From positions 186,001 to 250,000 of the forward strand of contig JBBAWH010000002.1 of the NCBI GenBank assembly GCA_040397235.1: a stretch of 64,000 nucleotides of DNA, given 5' to 3'. The notes beneath the pieces were generated by a model. That model did no database searches. It was not told the origin of the DNA and saw only the letters and a program-made list of their open reading frames with translations. The number at the start of each line of letters is the position of its first letter. Positions within the stretch are counted from its first letter, which is position 1. The DNA is from Limnocylindrus sp040397235. Lineage in GTDB: Bacteria; Chloroflexota; Limnocylindria; Limnocylindrales; Limnocylindraceae. Of the stretch, positions 57,825-64,000 are shown piece after piece. The translations under genes and the position numbers were made by a program.

Positions 57825-60367
57825 GGGCGGATCCTAGCGCGTGGGATGAGGCAGCCTGAGGCACCACCTGAGGCGCTAACTGATGCGAGACGGATTGGCC
57901 AAACTGCATCGGCGGCTGCTGCGCTTGGAGCGCGACGACCAACGGCGGAGCGCGCGGGGGCAAGGCGTTCGCCACTTCCGCTTTGAATCTTGATCTGATC
58001 TGGATGTTGCAACGGCACGGTGATGGTCACGGTGCCGTTGAGGTCGGTTCGCTCAACTGCGGCACCCCGCTCCCCGAGGCGTTGAAGGGTTTCAGCAGCG
58101 GGGTGACCATACGTGTTTTTTACCCCAACTGAGACAACAGATACCCGCGGATCAAGCACGTCCAGCAGGGCCCTACTCGTGGATCCCTTACTGCCGTGGT
58201 GTGGTGTCTTGAGAAAATCAACGGGGGCGCCGATGTTCCGAATGATGCGCGCGTCGATGTCGCTCTCAATGTCACCTGTGAACAGCGCACTAAAGCCTGG
58301 TACATCTAGCCGCAAGACGATCGACCGATCATTCAGCGCTCGGCCATCGTTCCCAGGTGGTAGCGACAGGTACGTTTTATCTGGCCAAAGGACACTTAAC
58401 CGTGCAGCTCCAAGCTGGAGCCTGTCTCCGGTAAAGACCTGGTGGTACGAGATGCGACTCCGCTGTAAAATTTCCCTCCAACTTGATGCAGCCGGACCCC
58501 CACCGCGATCTTCTGAGCCGATGACCGAGGTGATGCGATATCGGTCAAGGAGTTTCGGGAGTCCGGCGAGGTGGTCCTCATGCGGGTGGCTAGCCACAAG
58601 GAGATCAATCCGACGATCCCACGCCGGGATGATTCGATCCAACTCAGCACTAAGGCGCGACGGGTCAGGACCGCCGTCAATCAACATGCGACGACCAGAT
58701 ACCTCAACAAGGATTGCGTCGCCCTGCCCAACATCGAGCGTAGTGATGCGCAGTGATCCACGCGGCGCGGCGCCACCAAGTGAGGTGAGCGCACTCACTG
58801 CGATCAACAGCGCGATACCAAACGCTAGGCGCCCCGTTGCAGGGCTTGAGGAGACGGCCCCTTCATCAGCTTGCCTTCGGGTGCTTGGTGGCTCATCTCG
58901 CAGGAGAAGCCAGACTCCAACTGCGCCAAGAGCCAGACCAATGCTGAGCGTGGCCTCACGAGGTACTTCGATGCCGCCAGCGGGTAGGTGTGCGCCGACC
59001 TGGGCGATCCACGCGGCAGCACTAAAGAGTGCCGTTGCGGGGAGGGCTAGCAGGCTCGGCAAGATGGCCAGCTGAGGTGGCAGCACGCGCACCAGCTCAC
59101 CAGCAAAGGTGGCGAGAATCGCCGCAGCAGTGGCTGGGGCAATAAGGGGAGCGATCAAGAGCGTCAGGGGGATTGACCAGACCGCAACACGCCCGAAGAG
59201 GGCGATGACAAGCCCGAGTGTTGCAGCCTGGGCGGCCAGACTTACGGCGACATCCGCACCTATAAAGGACCAGCCTGTGCGGAGTTGCTTGGGGAGCCTC
59301 TCGCCAAACGCCGTCGCACGATCGGACCAGCGCTGACTCTTGGCGAGTAGCCCGGCAGTTGCCAGCGCTGAGAGGCGAAATCCAGTGTCGGCCGCAATCG
59401 CTGGGTCGAGCACCATCAGCGCAAGTACGGCGTGCGAGAGCGCCACCGCCCCAGAGCCAGGCCGACCGGATGGCGCGCCGATCAGTGCGGCGGCAGCCAT
59501 AAAGCTGGCGCGGATCACGCTGGCGCTCGCACCGGCAAAGAGGCCATATGCGATCGCAACGATGATCAGCAGCGGGCGCCGACGCTTGGCAGGGAACCGT
59601 TTGGCGAAACGATCAGCAACCGCCATGGTGATCGCAACGTTCCAGCCAGAGAGGGCAACAACGTGTCCGAGTCCCGTCGCCGTAAAGTCTGCCGCAAGAC
59701 GTTCGTCGACCCGCTCGCGCAGTCCGATCACGATTGCCGCGGCAAGCCCGCCGGCGGGCGCTGGGAGCACGCGCTCAATGGCGTCGCCGAGGGCAGCTCG
59801 GAGTGACTCTAGGGGGCTACCGCGGGAGAGGATCTGCACGTTCCGCGTTCGCGCCGTCGCTGAAATCCCGCGAATGCGTAGACGTTCTTGAGAATCGGGC
59901 GTTACGGACCGCTGCGTAAGTGTCGCAAGCAGGGTGTCGCCAGTGCGCACACTTGGATTTGGCGGCGCCTCAACTTGAATGTGTATTCCATCTACTTCCA
60001 TGATGAACCGTTGCGCTCCACGGAGTGGAGCAAGGAGTGCTGCAACCTGCCCACGGATCTCACCCACCGGTACCAGAGCCGCGGCGCTATCTGCAGGAGG
60101 AATGGGTGGACCTAAAAGGGCTATGCGCGCGCTGATGAGTAGAACGCCAAGGAGTGCTGCTCGGATGAGATCGTTCGCCCTGAGATGCGCGTTCCGTGCC
60201 AACAGCGCCAGTAAAACGAGTGAGCCGAGCGCAAGAGCGGGTGCGCCGGCACGTAGAGCTGAGGCGGGGAGGGGCAACAGCCACACGTGTGCCGTCGCAA
60301 CAGCCGCAATGGCTGCCCAGCCGGCACGCCCTCCAAGTCGCGGCGCTCCGCGGCGCCGATCACTCAC
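57800..60367 (-). CDS. comEC: ComEC/Rec2 family DNA-uptake channel protein
   Basis: 855-residue protein predicted to form the inner-membrane channel through which single-stranded DNA enters during transformation. It has an N-terminal membrane pair and DUF4131-like domain, the Competence domain with many helices (GLGHVVALSGWNVAITMAV, GASASVIRASFMAAAALIG), then a metallo-beta-lactamase domain with HPHEDHLAG and TPHHGSKGSTS, thought to be the nuclease. The C-terminal ~60 residues are low-complexity. GTG start overlaps the comEA stop by four bases. Confidence 0.92.
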   Translation of the reverse strand: MSDRRRGAPRLGGRAGWAAIAAVATAHVWLLPLPASALRAGAPALALGSLVLLALLARNAHLRANDLIRAALLGVLLISARIALLGPPIPPADSAAALVPVGEIRGQVAALLAPLRGAQRFIMEVDGIHIQVEAPPNPSVRTGDTLLATLTQRSVTPDSQERLRIRGISATARTRNVQILSRGSPLESLRAALGDAIERVLPAPAGGLAAAIVIGLRERVDERLAADFTATGLGHVVALSGWNVAITMAVADRFAKRFPAKRRRPLLIIVAIAYGLFAGASASVIRASFMAAAALIGAPSGRPGSGAVALSHAVLALMVLDPAIAADTGFRLSALATAGLLAKSQRWSDRATAFGERLPKQLRTGWSFIGADVAVSLAAQAATLGLVIALFGRVAVWSIPLTLLIAPLIAPATAAAILATFAGELVRVLPPQLAILPSLLALPATALFSAAAWIAQVGAHLPAGGIEVPREATLSIGLALGAVGVWLLLRDEPPSTRRQADEGAVSSSPATGRLAFGIALLIAVSALTSLGGAAPRGSLRITTLDVGQGDAILVEVSGRRMLIDGGPDPSRLSAELDRIIPAWDRRIDLLVASHPHEDHLAGLPKLLDRYRITSVIGSEDRGGGPAASSWREILQRSRISYHQVFTGDRLQLGAARLSVLWPDKTYLSLPPGNDGRALNDRSIVLRLDVPGFSALFTGDIESDIDARIIRNIGAPVDFLKTPHHGSKGSTSRALLDVLDPRVSVVSVGVKNTYGHPAAETLQRLGERGAAVERTDLNGTVTITVPLQHPDQIKIQSGSGERLAPARSAVGRRAPSAAAADAVWPIRLASVSASGGASGCLIPRARIRPWERHRSS
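57831..57836 (-). promoter_or_regulatory. -10 box of holA inside comEC (leaderless)
   Basis: TAGGAT on the minus strand, 6 bases from ATG 57824. It would let holA be expressed independently of the competence genes. Confidence 0.45.
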
Positions 60368-61008
60368 GGTGTGACGAGCGGTCGAATCTGCTGCAGAACT
60401 CGATCGCTGATGATCCCTCGCGTGCGGAGATCGTCAACGATGAGGAACGGCGCCTCTTTGCGCGCCGCAATGATCTTCGCAGCCGTAACAGGGCCAATGC
60501 CCGGCAGCGTGTCGAGCTGCTCTGCGGTCGCGGTATTCAAATCAACTTTTCCACCAGTAGCGGTTGTCGCAACCGAGCCCGCTACGTCTGCTGCCGCGAT
60601 GTCTCCAGGGGCGGCGTAGAGCGTTCCGCAGAGAATTCCCTGCACGCCGAGCAGAAAGCGGTCATCTCGCGATGGAATTCGTATCGCAGAGCCGTCTGTC
60701 AGCGGTGCGGCGAGGTTGAGGCAGATCTCGATGCGGAGCGGATCGATGCGCTCCCCCCACCCACCAGCGGCCGTAATGGCATCAATTAGCCGAGATCCGG
60801 CAGGGAGCGGGTAGACGCCAGGGATACGAACCGCACCACTGACCTCGACGCGAATTACAGCGCCCGCAATCAATTCCTGGGGGACCTCTAAAGATTCTGT
60901 CGGCGCTGGTTCAACCGTGTACTCCGGCTCAGCGGAGAAGCTGAGGATCAGGGCGACTGAGAGTACGGAACCAGCAATCAGGGCAGGCCATCGATATCGT
61001 TGCAGCAC
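60364..61008 (-). CDS. comEA: ComEA-like DNA-binding competence protein
   Basis: 214-residue protein: one N-terminal membrane helix (about 8-22), an SLBB-type domain (VIRVEVSGAVRIPGVYPLPAGSRLIDAITAAGG), then a helix-hairpin-helix pair at the C-terminus (VDLNTATAEQLDTLPGIGPVTAAKIIAARKEAPFLIVDDL). This is the standard ComEA layout; it binds incoming double-stranded DNA outside the membrane. Start is GTG 61008, with CACGAT 6 bases upstream. Followed by comEC with GTGA overlap. Confidence 0.93.
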   Translation of the reverse strand: MLQRYRWPALIAGSVLSVALILSFSAEPEYTVEPAPTESLEVPQELIAGAVIRVEVSGAVRIPGVYPLPAGSRLIDAITAAGGWGERIDPLRIEICLNLAAPLTDGSAIRIPSRDDRFLLGVQGILCGTLYAAPGDIAAADVAGSVATTATGGKVDLNTATAEQLDTLPGIGPVTAAKIIAARKEAPFLIVDDLRTRGIISDRVLQQIRPLVTP

Positions 61009-61014
61009 GAACGC

Positions 61015-61020
61015 ATCGTG
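61015..61020 (-). promoter_or_regulatory. Possible -10 box of the comEA operon
   Basis: CACGAT on the minus strand, 6 bases from GTG 61008. Weak CANNNT form. Confidence 0.3.
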
Positions 61021-61071
61021 CGTTTCGAGAGGTATTCCGTACGTACCACGCCACTCTGGCGTGGAGCGGAA

Positions 61072-62010
61072 CTAGATCTGCTTGAGCTTGGGCAGCACCT
61101 CTTCGGCGAAGCGGATCATCGACTCCTCATCGTGTGGGGTAGAGAAGCCGGCAATCAGGTGGCGGTAGCCGATCTTTAGGTACGGAGCGAGGTGTTCTAC
61201 GATCTGGTCGACGGTGCCAACCGGCTGGTTCTCCCAGGCTGGTTCGATGCCGTTCGCGGCGAACTGCGACTTGTGGATGCGCAGGGCCTCGGCGGCATCG
61301 TTGCGAATCACCACGTTGCCAATGCCAATGGTGCGGTCGATCGTGCCGGGATCGCGGCCAATCGCCTCGCAGTGCTTCAGCAGCACCTCTTCCTTGTGGG
61401 CGACCTGCTCGGGGGTGCCGCTCACGTTGTTGGCGTCGCCGTACTTGGCCACGAGCTTCAGCGTGACCTGCTCACCACCACCGCCGATCAAGATCGGCAG
61501 GTGCTTCTGAATTGGGAGTGGCAGGTTGCGCACCGTCTTCGCCTTGTAGCGCGGGCCGGTGGCGGTCGGTTCGGTGCCGTCGAGCATGCCGCGCATGATT
61601 GGCAGGGCCTCGCCGAGCCAGCGGAGTCGCTCAGGGAAGCCATCACCAAAGTTCAGGCCGAAGTGCTCGTGCTCCTCTTCGAACCAGGCGGCGCCCACAC
61701 CAAGGATGGCGCGGCCGTTGGAGATGTGGTCGAGGGTGGTGGCGAGCTTCGCCGTAAGGGTTGGCTCACGGAAGGTGTTCGCGCCGACCATCAGGCCGAT
61801 GCGAATCTTCGAGGTGTTCTCGGCCCACGAGACAAGCGTCGACCAGCCCTCGAACATGGGGCCATTCGGGTTGCCAATGATCGGGTACATGTGGTCCCAG
61901 GTCCAAAGGGTGTCGAAGCCGACGCGATCGGCGGTAACGCCCATCGACTTGACCGACTTCCACTCGGTGAACTGTGGCCATACCAGCGCGCCAATCTTGA
62001 CCTCACCCAC
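61072..62010 (-). CDS. LLM class (F420-type) flavin/deazaflavin oxidoreductase
   Basis: 312-residue luciferase-like monooxygenase-fold enzyme. Seen: TLWTWDHMYPI near 34-44, LATTLDHISNGRAILGVGAAWFEEEHEHFGLNF (family signature), LPILIGGGGEQVTLKLVAKYGDANNV. The wording resembles TIGR03560-like F420-dependent oxidoreductases, so coenzyme F420 is the likely cofactor, though FMN cannot be excluded. Start is GTG 62010 with AAGGAGGG about 7 bases upstream. Monocistronic. Substrate unknown. Confidence 0.9.
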   Translation of the reverse strand: MGEVKIGALVWPQFTEWKSVKSMGVTADRVGFDTLWTWDHMYPIIGNPNGPMFEGWSTLVSWAENTSKIRIGLMVGANTFREPTLTAKLATTLDHISNGRAILGVGAAWFEEEHEHFGLNFGDGFPERLRWLGEALPIMRGMLDGTEPTATGPRYKAKTVRNLPLPIQKHLPILIGGGGEQVTLKLVAKYGDANNVSGTPEQVAHKEEVLLKHCEAIGRDPGTIDRTIGIGNVVIRNDAAEALRIHKSQFAANGIEPAWENQPVGTVDQIVEHLAPYLKIGYRHLIAGFSTPHDEESMIRFAEEVLPKLKQI

Positions 62011-62141
62011 GATGAACCCTCCTTAACCCCAGCGGCAGGCCGCCGCGTTGCGCCAAGGGTACTCCTCGGCAGCCCTCTCGCGTAGACTTGGCGGACTGTA
62101 AATCAGAGCCTCTGGTTCAGCCCGCTAGTTAGAGGTGCATC

Positions 62142-62771
62142 GTGGCCAAGGAAACCGTCGACGGAGAGACACAGCCAAAGAAGAAGAAGATGAGCAAGAA
62201 GCGCAAGTTCCTCATCGCCCTTGGCGTGATCGCCGGCCTGCTGGTTGGCGCCTGGGTCCTCGTTGTCACACCCGCTATCAACAAGCTCGCAACCGAGCAG
62301 CTCCAGGCCGCGGGCCTTGAGGGCGCGATCGTTGAGATCCGCGCCGATGGCGCGAAGATCACCCTTCCTACACTTCCGGCATCTATCGCTGGTGGCAGCT
62401 TGATGGCGACCAATCTTGTCTTTGAGTTCGGTGGCTTCGGTATTGACGACGTCAACACCCTGATGGCTGGTGCTGAGTCGGGTACGGTCGTTCTCCCTGA
62501 AGGGACACGCTTCACGATGACGGCCGACACCTTCTCCTCGTTTGCGGATCTAACCGTGATCGGCACCGATAAGACGGCTGCACTGACCGGAACGATCTCC
62601 AACGAGCTCGCCCAAGCACTCGAAGCGGCGATCAAGGATGGAAAGATCGAAGGGTCTGATGCGACTGCGGGGCTCCCAATGAGCGACATCGTCTTGACGC
62701 CTGGGGCCGACGGAACGGTGATGACTGCAACGATTGACGTTGCGGCGATGCTGGCGCTACTCGCGCAGTAG
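62142..62771 (+). CDS. Membrane-anchored protein of unknown function
   Basis: 209-residue protein: a Lys-rich cytoplasmic N-terminus (PKKKKMSKKRK), one membrane helix (about 24-42), and an extracytoplasmic domain of alternating beta segments (GAIVEIRADGAKITLPTLPASIAGGSLMATNLVFEFGG, ALTGTISNELAQALEAAI) reminiscent of the DUF2993/LmeA lipid-binding shape, but without a diagnostic motif. GTG start. Divergent from the LLM gene, convergent to leuS. Confidence 0.7.
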   Translation: MAKETVDGETQPKKKKMSKKRKFLIALGVIAGLLVGAWVLVVTPAINKLATEQLQAAGLEGAIVEIRADGAKITLPTLPASIAGGSLMATNLVFEFGGFGIDDVNTLMAGAESGTVVLPEGTRFTMTADTFSSFADLTVIGTDKTAALTGTISNELAQALEAAIKDGKIEGSDATAGLPMSDIVLTPGADGTVMTATIDVAAMLALLAQ

Positions 62772-62797
62772 CGAGTGCGGCGCGGTTGCGCCGTTCG

Positions 62798-64000
62798 CTA
62801 GCCGACGATATTGACGAGGCGCCCGCCGGCGTGGATCACCTTCTTCGGCGCGCGCCCCTCAAGGGCGAGCTGCACCTTCGGTGAGGCGAGGGCGAGCGCT
62901 TCGATCTCGGCCTCGGTCGCGGTGGCGCTCACGGTGAGCTTGTCGCGCAGCTTGCCGTTCACCTGCACCGGGAGCTCGCGGGTGCTCTCGGTGAGCAGGC
63001 TGCTGTCGACGGTTGGCCAGGCGCACTGATGGATCGAGGTCCAGCGCGGGTCGCTGCCGCTCATGCCCGCGGCCGCCTGCACGCGGCTGTGCATCTCGTC
63101 GGCGAGGTGTGGCGCCATCGGGGCGATGCCGGCGAGCAGGTAGTGAATCGCCTCGTTCCACGCCGCGGTACCAGCAACAGGGCTGCCGCGATACGGGAAG
63201 AGCGCGTTGGCGAGCTCCATCAGCTTGGCAACGGCGGTGTTGAAGCGGAAGGCCTCAATGTCGGTGCCCACGCCGCCGAGCGCCTTGTGCGCGGCGCGAC
63301 GAACGGCGGCTTCGCCGGCGGCCTGACCTTGGCCCGCGGGGAGAACGCCAGAGTTCGGATCACCCGGCTCCTTGCCGTGTGGGTCGAGGGCGAGTGTCCA
63401 GATGCGGCCAAGGAAGCGCACCATGCCGCTGATGCCGCTCGACGACCAGGCGCCACCCTGATCCCATGGGCCCATGAACATCAAGAAGAGGCGCACCGCA
63501 TCGGCGCCGTGTCGGCTGACGAGTTCGTCGGGGTCTTGCACGTTGCCGCGCGACTTCGACATGCGCTCGCCGTCGGCGCCAAGGATCTGCCCCTGATTGA
63601 AGAGGCGCGTGAACGGCTCAGATTCGCCGATCAGCCCAAGGTCGCGCATCGCCTTGGTGAAGAAGCGCGAGTAGAGCAGGTGCATCACCGCATGTTCAGC
63701 ACCACCGGTGTACTGATCGACTGGGCACCAGGTGTCAACGAGCTTGCGATCGACTGGGCCAAGTTCGTTCTTTGGCGCGAGGTAGCGATACCAGTACCAC
63801 GACGAATCGACGAAGGTGTCCATCGTGTCGGTCTCGCGCTGGCCAGGGCCGCCGCACTTCGGGCAGGGCACATTGAGCCACGCGGTGGCAGTTTTCAGTG
63901 GCGACTCACCGGTCGCCTTGAAGTCGACGTCGTCAGGAAGCGTGACGGGGAGCTGCTCCACCGGCACGCCGACGGGGCCGCAGGCCTCGCAGTGAATGAT
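62798..64000 (-). CDS. leuS: Leucyl-tRNA synthetase, 3' part (5' end beyond the window)
   Basis: C-terminal ~400 residues of the class I enzyme that charges tRNA-Leu. The frame is open to the last base of the window, where it reads IIHCEACGPVGVPVEQLP, so the GTG at 63967 is internal. Seen: CPKCGGPGQRETDTMDTFVDSSWYWYRYL, the KMSKS motif as RMSKS in GADGERMSKSRGN, then the anticodon-binding and C-terminal domains ending LVNIVG. HIGH and most of the editing domain lie outside. Two zinc-type cysteine pairs are seen (HCEACG and CPKCGG). Confidence 0.96.
   Translation of the reverse strand: MIHCEACGPVGVPVEQLPVTLPDDVDFKATGESPLKTATAWLNVPCPKCGGPGQRETDTMDTFVDSSWYWYRYLAPKNELGPVDRKLVDTWCPVDQYTGGAEHAVMHLLYSRFFTKAMRDLGLIGESEPFTRLFNQGQILGADGERMSKSRGNVQDPDELVSRHGADAVRLFLMFMGPWDQGGAWSSSGISGMVRFLGRIWTLALDPHGKEPGDPNSGVLPAGQGQAAGEAAVRRAAHKALGGVGTDIEAFRFNTAVAKLMELANALFPYRGSPVAGTAAWNEAIHYLLAGIAPMAPHLADEMHSRVQAAAGMSGSDPRWTSIHQCAWPTVDSSLLTESTRELPVQVNGKLRDKLTVSATATEAEIEALALASPKVQLALEGRAPKKVIHAGGRLVNIVG

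Noticed and set aside
58113..59075. Open frame on the plus strand inside comEC
   Set aside because: Antisense shadow of the Competence and beta-lactamase domains; Ser/Arg-rich without any motif.
1..64000. CRISPR arrays, insertion sequences, prophage or integrated elements
   Set aside because: No direct-repeat array, transposase, integrase or phage structural gene was seen, and no compositional break stands out; the tRNA gene has no integrase beside it.

Overview
This is a dense bacterial chromosome segment of roughly 60% G+C (judged by eye) with about 63 protein genes on both strands, one tRNA gene and no gene-free gap above 300 bases. I see no insertion sequence, prophage, CRISPR array or rRNA. 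The gene set points to a streamlined aerobic monoderm: an A2-type cytochrome c oxidase, a heliorhodopsin, an F420-type luciferase-like oxidoreductase, a homospermidine synthase, no lipopolysaccharide genes, and very many start codons that follow a -10 box directly. A freshwater Chloroflexota of the Limnocylindria type is my best guess and an actinobacterium the main alternative. This is an inference from content, not a phylogeny.

Layout. 1-4.6 kb: 3' part of a TrpB-like enzyme, a DUF1015 protein, DinB-like, NhaA and VanZ-like genes. 4.8-8.7 kb: cysK-cysE (overlapping) and an ABC exporter preceded by a possible leaderless 18-codon ORF. 8.7-13.2 kb: a secreted beta-lactamase-fold/beta-propeller protein overlapping a GH18 lipoprotein, then a TrmH-type rRNA methyltransferase. 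13.2-24.9 kb: membrane acyltransferase-SGNH and a sortase-like protein without its cysteine, a P1 (DmpA) peptidase, AI-2E and MFS transporters, a secreted acidic protein, homospermidine synthase-nucleoside hydrolase, a GT4 glycosyltransferase and an HExxH protein. 24.9-28.5 kb: a polar amino acid ABC operon and a SAM hydroxide adenosyltransferase. 28.6-30.2 kb: a secreted protein whose reading frame is cut by one amber codon. 30.3-32.4 kb: a LUD-DUF6069-VOC operon divergent from a MarR regulator, with three TTGC/GCAA palindromes between them. 32.4-35.5 kb: SufE, sulfurtransferase, LysE and pirin. 35.7-38.8 kb: coxB-coxA-coxC.

38.8-41.8 kb: kynurenine formamidase, kynureninase and tryptophan 2,3-dioxygenase, enough to turn tryptophan into anthranilate and alanine. 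41.9-42.8 kb: heliorhodopsin followed by two tandem terminators. 43.1-48.8 kb: a complete oligopeptide ABC operon. 48.8-51.9 kb: an ABC-2 exporter divergent from a UbiA-type prenyltransferase and a small anchored protein. 52.0 kb: tRNA-Ile(UAU). 52.1-56.7 kb: an SDR, two divergent S51-like proteins (one with a cysteinyl-tRNA-synthetase-like tail), endonuclease III and a UMF1-type MFS protein. 56.8-64 kb: the comEA-comEC-holA competence/replication block, an LLM oxidoreductase, a membrane-anchored protein and the 3' part of leuS.

The most striking window-wide signal is promoter architecture. At 20 starts a TANNNT hexamer ends exactly 6 or 7 bases before the start codon, and 5 more have CANNNT at 6 bases. 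This is the layout of leaderless transcripts. Genes inside operons overlap by ATGA, GTGA or TAATG, and genes with real 5' leaders (cysK, heliorhodopsin, solute-binding proteins, sulfurtransferase) have clear Shine-Dalgarno sequences.
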